Source: Oscillospiraceae bacterium
GTDB taxonomy: Bacteria > Bacillota > Clostridia > Oscillospirales > Ruminococcaceae
Assembly: GCA_022791315.1 (NCBI GenBank)
Contig: JAAVYW010000014.1
Location: 1-64,000, forward strand
DNA: 64,000 nt
Reading direction: 5' to 3'
A program made the translations under genes and the position numbers. Shown piece after piece: positions 46,623-55,005 of this stretch; the stretch's first letter is position 1, and each line of letters opens with the position of its first letter. The notes under the pieces were generated by a model, which worked only from the letters and a program-made list of their open reading frames with translations, was not told where the DNA came from and did no database searches.

Positions 46623-47702
46623 ATGAAAGAGCAGTACAACGTAGGCATTATCGGCGCAACGGGCATGGTGGGCCAGCGGTTCATCACCCTGCTGGAAAAC
46701 CACCCCTGGTTCCATGTCACCCTGGTGGCGGCCTCCCCCCGCAGCGCGGGCAAGCCCTATGCCCAGGCAGTCGGCAGCCGCTGGGCCATGAAGACTCCCA
46801 TCCCCCAGGCAGTGGCAGACCTCACCGTCTACGACGCAGTGGCCGACAAGGAGAAAATCGCCTCCCAGGTGGACTTTGTGTTCTGCGCGGTGGATATGAA
46901 AAAGGACGAAATCAAGGCCCTGGAAGAGGCCTATGCCAAGCTGGAATGCCCTGTCATCTCCAATAACTCCGCGGGCCGGGGCATGGACGACGTGCCCATG
47001 GTGGTGCCGGAGTTAAACGCCGACCACATCGCCGTCATCGAAGCCCAGAGGAAGCGCCTGGGCACCAAGCGGGGCTTTATCGCCGTGAAATCCAATTGCT
47101 CCCTCCAGAGCTATGTCCCCGCCCTGCATCCCCTGCGGGAATTTGGGCTTAAAAACGTGCTGGCCTGCACCTATCAGGCCATCTCCGGCGCGGGCAAGAC
47201 CTTTGAGACCTTCCCTGAAATCGCGGACAACGTGATTCCCTTCATCGGCGGCGAGGAGGAGAAGAGCGAGCTGGAACCCATGAAAATCTGGGGCACGGTG
47301 GAAAACGGCCGTATTGTAAACGCCTCTTCCCCCTCCATCACCACCCAGTGCCTGCGGGTCCCGGTGTCCGACGGCCATATGGCGGCAGTGTTTGTCTCCT
47401 TTGACCGCAAGCCCACCAAGGAGGAGATTCTGGCCCGCTGGGCGGCCTTCTCCGGCCCGGCCCAGGAGCTTGGGCTCCCCAGTGCCCCCAAGCAGTTCCT
47501 CCACTATTTTGAGGAGGAAAACCGCCCCCAGACCCGCCTGGACCGGGACACCGAGAACGGCATGGCCGTCTGCATCGGCCGCCTGCGGGAAGACAGCCAG
47601 TACGACTACAAATTTGTCTGCCTGTCCCACAACACCCTGCGGGGCGCGGCGGGCGGCGGCGTCCTGATGGCCGAGCTGCTGGCGAAGAAGGATTATCTCT
47701 AA
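46623..47702 (+). CDS. asd: Aspartate-semialdehyde dehydrogenase, archaeal/fungal-type
   Basis: 359 residues. It reduces aspartyl phosphate to aspartate semialdehyde with NADPH. The cofactor loop is GIIGATGMVGQRF; the catalytic cysteine lies in VKSNCSLQSYVPAL; TYQAISGAGKTFE and RVPVSDGHMAAVF complete the active site. The length and SNCS context match the archaeal/fungal subgroup. The in-frame stretch back to 46158 is leader and repeat. Start ATG at 46623; a GTG three codons earlier, nearer the AAAGGA site, is an alternative. Confidence 0.96.
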   Translation: MKEQYNVGIIGATGMVGQRFITLLENHPWFHVTLVAASPRSAGKPYAQAVGSRWAMKTPIPQAVADLTVYDAVADKEKIASQVDFVFCAVDMKKDEIKALEEAYAKLECPVISNNSAGRGMDDVPMVVPELNADHIAVIEAQRKRLGTKRGFIAVKSNCSLQSYVPALHPLREFGLKNVLACTYQAISGAGKTFETFPEIADNVIPFIGGEEEKSELEPMKIWGTVENGRIVNASSPSITTQCLRVPVSDGHMAAVFVSFDRKPTKEEILARWAAFSGPAQELGLPSAPKQFLHYFEEENRPQTRLDRDTENGMAVCIGRLREDSQYDYKFVCLSHNTLRGAAGGGVLMAELLAKKDYL

Positions 47703-47783
47703 TATCTCAGCGCAATGCCGGCCCTGCGTGGCGAGCCAAGCCATAAAACGGCTGGGCCGAAAGAATCGAAAGGGGGTACGACC

Positions 47784-48809
47784 ATGAACCTGCGCCTTTC
47801 CAGCATCCCCCTGACATTGGATTACCTGGAGCACTCCCTGGGGGACGAGGGGGCGGCCCGGGCGCTTCTGGCCCATCCCGACTACCAGTTTGAGGCCCGC
47901 CGCTACGGCCTGCCCTCTGTGGAGCACCTGGTCCCCTACCTGGCCCGTCTGGACACGGTGGCCCCCGAGGATATCCCCCAGCTCTGCCCGGGCCGGGAAG
48001 AGGCCCTGCGGGGCAAGCACCTTCTCTGGCTGGACTGCCTGGCCCATCTCCCGCTCTACCGGACGCGCTTTGCGCGGCTGGAACAGGCCCTCGCCCCGGA
48101 AAAGCTCTCCGCCCTAGAGGAAAAGCTGCGGGCCTGCTTTTTGCAGGACATCTCCCTGGAGGGCGCCCACATCGTTTCCACCCTCAGTTTTGGCCCCTCC
48201 TTTGGCTATGCCTTTGAAAACGCCCTGCACCTGGATCTATTTGGCATCGGCAACTATGTGTCCCTCGAGGGCCTGCCCTTTGTCCTCCTCCACGAGATGC
48301 ACCACCTCTGCCTGGCGAAGCTGGAGGAGGAGCTCCTGGCCGCCAGGGAGGATACCCCCATGACCCCGCTGGAACAGTACCTCTTCACCTTTACCGGCGA
48401 GGGCCTGGCCGTAAAATTCTGCAACAATGCCGAGGGCGTCATCTCCCGCCGTCTCGACCCCACCCTGAAGCCCAACATCGCCCTCCCCGCCTTCCCCCTG
48501 CTCAACTGCCATTTCCCCGAGCACTTCGCCCTCTTCTGCGATACCGTTGCCCGTCTTGGGGCGGGGACAATGCCCTGGGAGGAGGTGGAGCGGCAGCTGG
48601 ATGCCTATTGGTGGAACCCCCGGCTCTATCCCAAGGAGTCCAGATTCTTGGAGCAAACGCCGGTCTACAGCTTCGGCAACGACCTCTTCGGCACGATTTA
48701 TGACGCCTTCGGGCTGGAGGCCGTGTTTGACTGCTTCCGGCACCCGCTCAAAACCATTTCCTATTTCAACCGCTCCGGCTGTGGGTACACCATCCCCGCG
48801 GCCCTGTAA
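47784..48809 (+). CDS. Putative zinc-dependent peptidase with HExxH motif (DUF5700-like)
   Basis: 341 residues, no signal peptide or membrane helix. An HExxH helix lies at residues 170-174 (LPFVLLHEMHHLCLAK), and TFTGEGLAVKFCNN about 30 residues later provides a likely third ligand, E205, a gluzincin-like layout as in DUF5700 proteins. Substrate unknown. An AAAGGGGG site precedes the ATG. It lies between asd and dapA in the lysine operon, under the same riboswitch, with 24 bases to dapA. Confidence 0.75.
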   Translation: MNLRLSSIPLTLDYLEHSLGDEGAARALLAHPDYQFEARRYGLPSVEHLVPYLARLDTVAPEDIPQLCPGREEALRGKHLLWLDCLAHLPLYRTRFARLEQALAPEKLSALEEKLRACFLQDISLEGAHIVSTLSFGPSFGYAFENALHLDLFGIGNYVSLEGLPFVLLHEMHHLCLAKLEEELLAAREDTPMTPLEQYLFTFTGEGLAVKFCNNAEGVISRRLDPTLKPNIALPAFPLLNCHFPEHFALFCDTVARLGAGTMPWEEVERQLDAYWWNPRLYPKESRFLEQTPVYSFGNDLFGTIYDAFGLEAVFDCFRHPLKTISYFNRSGCGYTIPAAL

Positions 48810-48833
48810 CAAACAGAAAGGAGTCCATCCGCT

Positions 48834-49721
48834 ATGAAAAACACAGTGTTTACCGGCGCGGGCGTGGCAATCGTCACCCCCATGCACGAAGACGGCTCCA
48901 TCCACTACGAGAAGCTCACTGCCCTCATTGAGTTCCAGCTGAAAAACCACACCGACGCCATTGTCATCTGCGGCACCACCGGCGAGTCCTCCACCATGAC
49001 CGACGAGGAGCATATCCGGTGCATCCGCCATACGGTGCAGGTGGTAAAGGGCCGGGTGCCGGTAATTGCCGGGGCGGGCAGCAACGACACCGCCTACGCC
49101 GTCTGGCTCTCCCACGAGGCCGAGGAGGCCGGGGCCGACGCCCTGCTCCAAGTGACCCCCTATTACAACAAGACCTCCCAAAGGGGCCTGGTGCGCCACT
49201 TCGCCGCCATCGCCGAGGGCACATCCCTGCCCATCATCCTCTACAACGTCCCCTCCCGTACCGGCGTCACCATCTCCCTGGACGCCTACCGGGAGCTCTG
49301 TGAAATCGATAACATCGTCGCCACCAAGGAGGCCAGCGGCGACATCGCCGCCATTGCCGCCCTGGCTGCCGCCTGCGGCGACAAGCTGGATATCTACTCC
49401 GGCAACGACAACGAGATTGTGCCCATCCTCTCCCTGGGTGGCAAGGGCGTCATCTCCGTGCTCTCCAATGTGATGCCTCAGGAGACCCACGACATTGTCT
49501 CCCTGTACTTAGAGGGCAAGGCCAAAGAGAGCCTGGCCCTTCAGCTGCGGCTCTTAGACCTGTGCAAGGCCCTGTTTATCGACGTAAACCCCATCCCGGT
49601 CAAGGAGGCCCTGAACCTGATGGGCTGGCAGGCCGGCCCCTGCCGCCTCCCCCTGGCCGAGCTGAGCCAGGAGCACCGCGCCAAGCTAAAGGCCGAGCTG
49701 GCAAAGCAGGGCCTGCTCTAG
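48834..49721 (+). CDS. dapA: 4-hydroxy-tetrahydrodipicolinate synthase
   Basis: 295-residue TIM-barrel aldolase condensing pyruvate with aspartate semialdehyde. ICGTTGESSTMTDEEHI gives the substrate loop, LYNVPSRTGV the catalytic tyrosine and VATKEASGDI the Schiff-base lysine. An AAAGGAG site precedes the ATG. Followed 29 bases later by dapB. Confidence 0.98.
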   Translation: MKNTVFTGAGVAIVTPMHEDGSIHYEKLTALIEFQLKNHTDAIVICGTTGESSTMTDEEHIRCIRHTVQVVKGRVPVIAGAGSNDTAYAVWLSHEAEEAGADALLQVTPYYNKTSQRGLVRHFAAIAEGTSLPIILYNVPSRTGVTISLDAYRELCEIDNIVATKEASGDIAAIAALAAACGDKLDIYSGNDNEIVPILSLGGKGVISVLSNVMPQETHDIVSLYLEGKAKESLALQLRLLDLCKALFIDVNPIPVKEALNLMGWQAGPCRLPLAELSQEHRAKLKAELAKQGLL

Positions 49722-49750
49722 GGCCCACCCAGAAAGGACGGACAAAGCAA

Positions 49751-50521
49751 ATGACCGAACTCATTCTCTCCGGCTGCTGCGGCCGGATGGGGCACACCAT
49801 CGCCCGCCTGGCCGAGGAGCAGGAGGACCTGCGCATCGTGGCCGGGGTTGACCAGCAGGAGGGCGCTTCCCTCCCCTTCCCCGTGTATCAGAGCCTGTCC
49901 AACTGCCCCTATGAGGCCGATGTCTTGGTGGATTTCTCCCACCCCGACGCCCTTGCCTCCCTGCTGCCCTGCGCCCTGGAAAAGGGCCTGCCCGCCGTGC
50001 TCTGCGTCACCGGCTACAGCGCGGAGCAGCTGGCAAAAATCAAAGAGGCCTCGGCCCAAATCCCCGTGTTCTTCTCCGCCAATATGTCCCTCGGCATCAA
50101 CCTCCTGGCCGCCCTTGCCAAACAGGCCGCGGCAGTGCTGGGGGAGGAATTCGACATCGAAATCATCGAAAAGCACCACAACCAAAAGCTGGATGCCCCC
50201 AGCGGCACCGCCCTGCTGCTGGCCGACCAAATCAACGAGACCTTTTCCGGGGAGAAATCCTATGTCTACGACCGGCACAACGTCCGCCGCAGGCGGGAAA
50301 AGCGGGAGCTTGGCATCCACTCCCTGCGGGGCGGCACCATCACCGGAGAACACGAGGTGGTTTTCGCCGGCCACGACGAGGTGATTACCCTCTCCCACTC
50401 CGCCCGCTCCCGTGAGGTCTTCGCCACCGGCGCGCTGAACGCCGCCCGTTTCCTGTCCGGGCAGCCTGCCGGGCTCTACGACATGGGCGACCTGCTAAAG
50501 CTCCGAGAGGAAAGTCTTTGA
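49751..50521 (+). CDS. dapB: 4-hydroxy-tetrahydrodipicolinate reductase
   Basis: 256-residue NAD(P)H enzyme following DapA. It has the nucleotide loop LSGCCGRMGHTIA, VDFSHPDALASLL, and the signature EIIEKHHNQKLDAPSGTA. The usual C-terminus PAGLYDMGDLL is followed by a short tail whose last codons and stop lie inside a palindromic repeat (50507-50529), so the gene end appears remodelled. Start ATG at 49751. Confidence 0.97.
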   Translation: MTELILSGCCGRMGHTIARLAEEQEDLRIVAGVDQQEGASLPFPVYQSLSNCPYEADVLVDFSHPDALASLLPCALEKGLPAVLCVTGYSAEQLAKIKEASAQIPVFFSANMSLGINLLAALAKQAAAVLGEEFDIEIIEKHHNQKLDAPSGTALLLADQINETFSGEKSYVYDRHNVRRRREKRELGIHSLRGGTITGEHEVVFAGHDEVITLSHSARSREVFATGALNAARFLSGQPAGLYDMGDLLKLREESL

Positions 50522-50529
50522 CTTTCCTC
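50507..50529. repeat. 21-bp direct repeat (palindromic), first copy
   Basis: GGAAAGTCTTTGACTTTCCTC occupies 50509-50529 and recurs exactly at 50749-50769, 240 bases on. Each copy is itself a hairpin (GGAAAGT/ACTTTCC). The first copy contains the dapB stop codon. Confidence 0.85.
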
Positions 50530-50530
50530 A

Positions 50531-50567
50531 AACTGTCGAAAAAGTCTTCGACTTTTTCGACAGTTTG
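50531..50567. repeat. Long perfect hairpin after dapB
   Basis: A 16-bp perfect stem, AAACTGTCGAAAAAGT pairing with ACTTTTTCGACAGTTT around a CTTCG-type loop, starts two bases after the first direct repeat. No U run follows it. Confidence 0.75.
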
Positions 50568-50599
50568 GAGAGTTCGCTCCGGGCCGTTGGCCCTTCACT

Positions 50600-50769
50600 T
50601 AACCGAGCATTTTGCTGCGCGCAGCCCGCAGACGCGGGCCACACTTGCAAAATAGGAGAAAATTTTCCGACGCGCATGTCGTCGGAAAATTTGCCCGCTG
50701 CGCGGGATCATAATGCACCTGCGGGTGCAGGGGGACGACAAGCTGAGGGGAAAGTCTTTGACTTTCCTC
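50600..50769. repeat. Dispersed palindromic intergenic repeat, copy B, with second 21-bp direct repeat
   Basis: It contains the core shared with copy A (50684-50716) and the TGCGCGCAGCCCG word shared with copy C (50616-50640). A further hairpin AAATTTTCCGAC/GTCGGAAAATTT lies at about 50658-50691. The second 21-bp direct repeat ends it at 50749-50769. It fills the gap between dapB and the ACT gene. Confidence 0.65.
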
Positions 50770-50811
50770 CCGCCCTACCCGAAAACACTCGCCAGAAAGG
50801 ACTGTTGCCCT

Positions 50812-51276
50812 GTGTATGGAATCGACCAAATGACCGTCACCGAAGACGTGGCCCTGGTAACCCTTCACCAGGTGCCCGCCAAGCTGCCCCTCATCGCCGG
50901 GATTTTTGAAACAGTGGGCGAGAGCGGCATCAATATCGACATGATTTCCCAAACCACTCCCCAGGGCGGCTGGGTGAGCCTGTCCTTCACCGTCTCCGGG
51001 GAGGAGCTGCCAAAGATGATGTCCCTCACCGCCCGGCTCAAGGAGCGCCACGCCGAAATCCGCCCCCTGCTCAGCAGCGGCAATGTGAAGCTCTCCCTCT
51101 ACGGCAAAGAGATGGTACACATGCACGGTGTCGCCGCAGCAGCCATCCAAACCGTCTCCCAAGTTATTGAGCACATCTATCTCATCACCACCTCGGAGCT
51201 GGACATCTCCTTCCTCATCCCCGCCTCCGACCTCCCCGCTGCCTCCCAGGCACTGCAAAAGCGGTTCGGGTTATAA
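50812..51276 (+). CDS. Stand-alone tandem ACT-domain protein, aspartokinase regulatory-domain type
   Basis: 154 residues from a GTG at 50812. GIDQMTVTEDVALVTLHQVP and FETVGESGINIDMISQTTP match the C-terminal ACT repeats of aspartate kinase; a second repeat starts around KLSLYGKEMVHMHGVAAAAI. There is no kinase domain. It probably senses lysine or threonine, either as a free regulator or as a small subunit of an aspartokinase encoded elsewhere. Last gene of the lysine operon. Confidence 0.8.
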   Translation: MYGIDQMTVTEDVALVTLHQVPAKLPLIAGIFETVGESGINIDMISQTTPQGGWVSLSFTVSGEELPKMMSLTARLKERHAEIRPLLSSGNVKLSLYGKEMVHMHGVAAAAIQTVSQVIEHIYLITTSELDISFLIPASDLPAASQALQKRFGL

Positions 51277-51283
51277 TTTCAAC

Positions 51284-51316
51284 ATGCGCCGGGCATCAGC
51301 CCGGCGCATATCTCAT
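51284..51316 (+). terminator. Probable terminator of the lysine operon
   Basis: An 11-bp GC-rich stem (ATGCGCCGGGC with GCCCGGCGCAT around ATCA) lies eight bases after the ACT gene and is followed by a short U-containing stretch. The U run is weak, so the call is moderate. Confidence 0.5.
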
Positions 51317-51323
51317 TTATCAG

Positions 51324-51352
51324 TGGAAAATCCCGGTACAATGTGGTACAAT
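51324..51352 (+). promoter_or_regulatory. Extended -10 promoter before the GH95 gene
   Basis: TACAAT (51347-51352) is preceded by TGG, giving an extended -10, and by TGGAAA (51324-51329) 17 bases upstream. It lies about 64 bases from the GH95 start. Confidence 0.5.
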
Positions 51353-51415
51353 AGGCGCAGAATCAGCTGTGCCGCAAAAGAAACCCAACCGACATCCGAC
51401 AAGGAGGGCGACAAC

Positions 51416-53626
51416 ATGAAAACACTGTGGTATTCTGCCCCAGCCTCCTGCTGGGACGAGGCCATGCCCCTGGGCAACGGCCGCCTGGGCGCGATGGTCT
51501 TCGGCCACCCGTCCCAGGAGACCATCCAGCTCAACGAGGAGAGCATCTGGAGCTCCCGCTGGTACGACCGGAACAACCCGGATTCCCTGGCCTATTCCGA
51601 GGAAATCCGCACCCTGCTGGCAAAAGGGGAAACCCGCCGCGCCGAGGACCTCACCCGCTATTCCCGCACCGGCGTGGGCCGCAACGAGTCTGCCTACCAG
51701 ACGGCGGGGGCCCTTATCCTGCGCACCCCCCACCGGGATTTCACCGCTTACCGCCGGGAGCTCTCTTTGGAAGACGCCGCAGCAGCTCTGCACTACACCT
51801 GCGGCGATACTGCCTTCACCCGCACCGCCTTTGTCTCTGCGCCGGAGAATGCCCTGGTTATCCGCTTCACCGCCTCCCGCCCCGGCTCCATTACCTTTGA
51901 CTGTACCCTCCAACGGGGAGACCTGATGGCCGACGCCCTCTCCGGCTACCTCCTCACCGAACCTGACGCCGTGGGCATGCAGGGCGGGGCAGGGGTCCCC
52001 TTCTGCGCCTGGCTGAAGGGCACCCACACCGGCGGCACTCTCAGGCGCATCGGGGCCTATCTGGTGGCCGAGGGCTGCGACGAAGTGCTCCTCACCCTCT
52101 CCATCGCCACCGCCTACCGGGCGGAGGACTACCCCTCCGCCGCCCGCAAAACCGCCGAAGCCGCCGGGCGGCTCCCCTTTGACACCCTCTTCGCCCGCCA
52201 CCGGCAGGACTACCAGGGCTATTTCTCCCGCATGTCCCTCTCCCTGGGGGGCGATGCCTCCCTCGACAGCCTCCCCACCTCGGAGCGCCTCACCCGCTTT
52301 GCCGCCGGGGAGGAGGACAACGGCCTGATGGAAACCTATTTTGACTTTGGCCGCTATCTCCTCATCTCCTCCAGCCGCCCCGGCACCCTGCCCGCCAACC
52401 TCCAGGGCATCTGGAACCGGCACCTTGACCCGCCCTGGGGCAGCAAATACACCATCAACATCAACACCCAGATGAACTATTGGCCCGCCGAGAGCTGCGC
52501 CCTCGCCGACTGCCATCTTCCCCTCTTTGAGCATCTGCGCCGCCTCAAGCCCCACGGGGAGGAGACGGCCCGGAAGATGTACGGCTGCCCCGGCTATGTT
52601 GCCCACCACAACACCGACATCTGGGGCGACACCGCCCCCCAGGACGAGTACATGCCCGCCACCTATTGGGTGATGAGCATGCCCTGGTTTGCCACCCATA
52701 TCTGGCAGCACTACGAATACACCCTGGACAAGGAGTTCCTCCGCGCCCACTACGACCTGATGGCCGATGCCGCCCTGTTTTTCACCCACTTTCTCATCCA
52801 GAATCAAAAGGGCGAATGGGTGGCAAGCCCCACAGTCTCCCCGGAAAACCAATATGTCCACCCCATCACAGGGGAACCCTCCTTCCTTAGCGAAGGCTGC
52901 ACCATGGACGCCCAAATCCTCCGGGACCTGTTCACGGACTGCCTCTGTGCCGCCCAAGTGCTGGGGATTGACGACGCCCTCACCGCCAAGCTGCGGGAAA
53001 TGCTCCCCGCCCTTCCCCCCACCCGCATCCACTCAAACGGCACCATCATGGAATGGCTGGAGGAATACGAGGAAATCGAAATCGGCCACCGGCACATCTC
53101 CCATCTCTATGGCCTCTACCCCTCGGCCCAAATCACCCCGGAAAAGACGCCGGACTTAGCCAAGGCCGCCTGTGCCACGCTGGACCGCCGCCTCTCCCAC
53201 GGCGGCGGCCACACCGGCTGGAGCCGGGCCTGGATTGTCAACTTCTATGCCCGCCTGGGCAACGGGGCAAAGGCCGGGGAAAACCTGCGGGCCCTCTTAG
53301 CAAAATCCACCCTCCCCTCCCTGCTGGACAACCATCCCCCCTTCCAAATCGACGGCAACTTCGGCGGCACGGCAGGCATCCTGGAAACCCTCCTGCAATG
53401 CCGGGACGGCAAGCTCCTCCTCCTCCCCGCCCTGCCCCCCTCCTGGCCCGACGGCTCCCTCACCGGCGCCAAGGCCAAGGGCAACATCCGGGTAGACATG
53501 GCCTGGCAAAAGGGGAAAATCACCCGTCTGGAGCTGCTCTCCCCCGTCTCCCAGACTGTGACTTTATGTACCCCAAAAGGGGAACGCACCGTCTCTTTGC
53601 AGGCCAACCGCCCTTTTACTTTTTAG
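51416..53626 (+). CDS. GH95-family alpha-L-fucosidase (or related alpha-L-galactosidase)
   Basis: 736 residues, no signal peptide, so probably intracellular. The N-terminal domain starts WDEAMPLGNGRLGAMVFG. The (alpha/alpha)6 domain has YTININTQMNYWPAE with the paired asparagines N348 and N350, PTVSPENQY with the likely acid E477, and FQIDGNFGGTAGI with D646, matching the catalytic set of the bifidobacterial 1,2-alpha-L-fucosidase family. The ATG at 51416 follows AAGGAGGG. First gene of a plus-strand run of five. Substrate (fucosylated host or plant glycan) is inferred. Confidence 0.93.
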   Translation: MKTLWYSAPASCWDEAMPLGNGRLGAMVFGHPSQETIQLNEESIWSSRWYDRNNPDSLAYSEEIRTLLAKGETRRAEDLTRYSRTGVGRNESAYQTAGALILRTPHRDFTAYRRELSLEDAAAALHYTCGDTAFTRTAFVSAPENALVIRFTASRPGSITFDCTLQRGDLMADALSGYLLTEPDAVGMQGGAGVPFCAWLKGTHTGGTLRRIGAYLVAEGCDEVLLTLSIATAYRAEDYPSAARKTAEAAGRLPFDTLFARHRQDYQGYFSRMSLSLGGDASLDSLPTSERLTRFAAGEEDNGLMETYFDFGRYLLISSSRPGTLPANLQGIWNRHLDPPWGSKYTININTQMNYWPAESCALADCHLPLFEHLRRLKPHGEETARKMYGCPGYVAHHNTDIWGDTAPQDEYMPATYWVMSMPWFATHIWQHYEYTLDKEFLRAHYDLMADAALFFTHFLIQNQKGEWVASPTVSPENQYVHPITGEPSFLSEGCTMDAQILRDLFTDCLCAAQVLGIDDALTAKLREMLPALPPTRIHSNGTIMEWLEEYEEIEIGHRHISHLYGLYPSAQITPEKTPDLAKAACATLDRRLSHGGGHTGWSRAWIVNFYARLGNGAKAGENLRALLAKSTLPSLLDNHPPFQIDGNFGGTAGILETLLQCRDGKLLLLPALPPSWPDGSLTGAKAKGNIRVDMAWQKGKITRLELLSPVSQTVTLCTPKGERTVSLQANRPFTF

Positions 53627-53636
53627 GAGATCTCAT

Positions 53637-54407
53637 ATGACAGAGCTCGTTTTTATAGAGGGCGTTTCCGGTGTGGGAAAATCCACAATGGTCCGCGGAT
53701 TGGCAGAGGATTTAACGGCTCTTGGGTACCGCGCAAAGTCCTATGTGGAGTTTGACTATACCAATCCCATTGATTTTTACGGTACCGCTTACCTGACTGA
53801 GGACGAGCACCGGGCGCTCTGCCGGGAATGCCCTTCGGCCCGAAAGCACACGATCCGGGCAGGGGACATCCGGCTTGTGCGGTATTATAACGAGGATACC
53901 CCCTTGTTTGAAGAGCCCCTGCTGTCCTGGCTGGCGGAACGGGAGTTTTGCTATAACCCCACCCGTCTTGTCCCGCTGGCAGCGTACACCGCAGCCTATC
54001 AAAAGGTGTGGGAAAATTTTGCCGCATCCATTGACGAATCCGATGACTTCCTCCTCTTTGACGGCTCTCTCCTCCATCACCCCCTCAACGACATGATGCG
54101 CAACTATCACATCACCGGCGGGCAGGCAATCCCCCATGTCCGCGCGCTGCTCCGGGCTCTGGGGCAGCGGGAACGGCATATCTTCTACCTGCAAAGCCGG
54201 GAGATAGGCGCGCAACTCAAAAGGGCGCGCCAAAGCCGCGGGCAGGCCGCCCCCACGCCGGAGAAAATCCGGTTTTGGGAAAGCCGTTTCCAAAACGACC
54301 GGACAGTCTTAGAAAACATCGGAGAACCATATCACAGCTGCAATATTTCCCGAGAACACTGGGACACTGTGCGCAGCCAAATCAAGCATATTTTAACGAA
54401 GGAGTGA
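53637..54407 (+). CDS. P-loop NTPase, kinase-like, unknown substrate
   Basis: 256 residues. The Walker A loop FIEGVSGVGKSTMVRGLAED lies at residues 6-25 (K15, S16). DDFLLFDGSLLHHPLNDMMR near residue 140 may be the Walker B/substrate region, and HIFYLQSREI follows. The fold resembles nucleoside/deoxynucleoside kinases or thymidylate-kinase-like proteins, but no family is assigned. It starts ten bases after the GH95 gene and its stop overlaps the ribosome binding site of the next gene. Confidence 0.7.
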   Translation: MTELVFIEGVSGVGKSTMVRGLAEDLTALGYRAKSYVEFDYTNPIDFYGTAYLTEDEHRALCRECPSARKHTIRAGDIRLVRYYNEDTPLFEEPLLSWLAEREFCYNPTRLVPLAAYTAAYQKVWENFAASIDESDDFLLFDGSLLHHPLNDMMRNYHITGGQAIPHVRALLRALGQRERHIFYLQSREIGAQLKRARQSRGQAAPTPEKIRFWESRFQNDRTVLENIGEPYHSCNISREHWDTVRSQIKHILTKE

Positions 54408-54413
54408 TTCCCC

Positions 54414-54995
54414 ATGCTGCTAGACCTGGTAAAGCAATCCCGCAGCTTCCGCGGCTATGACCCCAGCGTCCCCCTGCCCCCGGAAACCCTGCGGGGACTG
54501 GTGGAGTGCGCCCGCCTCACCCCCTCCACCCGCAATGCCCAGCCCCTGAAATTTGTCTCCGTCTCCACCCCGGAAACAGTGGGGAGCCTGCAAAAGCTCA
54601 CCCACTGGGCCGGCCGTCTCCCCCAGCTGCACCTCCCCCACGAAGGCAAGCACCCCTCCGCCTTCCTGGTTATCTGCCTGGACACCCGCATTGCCGAGAA
54701 CCCCGCCCCTTTCCAGCGGGACGTGGGCATCACGGCCCAGACCATCCTGCTGGCAGCCGCCGAAAAGGGCTTTGGCGGCTGTATGATTGGCAGTTTCGAC
54801 GCAGGCAAGGCCGCCCAACTCCTGGAACTTCCCAGCTATCTTGCCCCCCAGCTGGTGGTGGCCTTGGGCAAGCCGGATGAAACCATTGTCCTCACCCATC
54901 CCGGCGCAGAGGGCGACGTGGGCTACTACCGGGACGAAAACGATGTCCACTATGTCCCCAAGCGCCCCCTGGAGGAAATCTACATTGAGAAATGA
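54414..54995 (+). CDS. Nitroreductase-family flavoprotein
   Basis: 193 residues with LVKQSRSFRGYDPSVPLPPE (FMN phosphate site), LTPSTRNAQPLKFVSV and ITAQTILLAAAEKGFGGCMI. A member of the NfsA/FRP fold with FMN; substrate unknown. It differs clearly from the nitroreductase at 37031-37555. AAGGAG overlaps the end of the kinase-like gene. Confidence 0.88.
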   Translation: MLLDLVKQSRSFRGYDPSVPLPPETLRGLVECARLTPSTRNAQPLKFVSVSTPETVGSLQKLTHWAGRLPQLHLPHEGKHPSAFLVICLDTRIAENPAPFQRDVGITAQTILLAAAEKGFGGCMIGSFDAGKAAQLLELPSYLAPQLVVALGKPDETIVLTHPGAEGDVGYYRDENDVHYVPKRPLEEIYIEK

Positions 54996-55005
54996 GGTTT
55001 TGGCG

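Noticed and set aside
48237..49490. 417-codon minus-strand frame opposite dapA and the HExxH gene
   Set aside because: Shadow of dapA, whose catalytic motifs are intact on the plus strand.
51320..53032. 570-codon minus-strand frame opposite the GH95 gene
   Set aside because: Gly/Ala/Val-rich antisense shadow; the plus-strand GH95 product has all family motifs.
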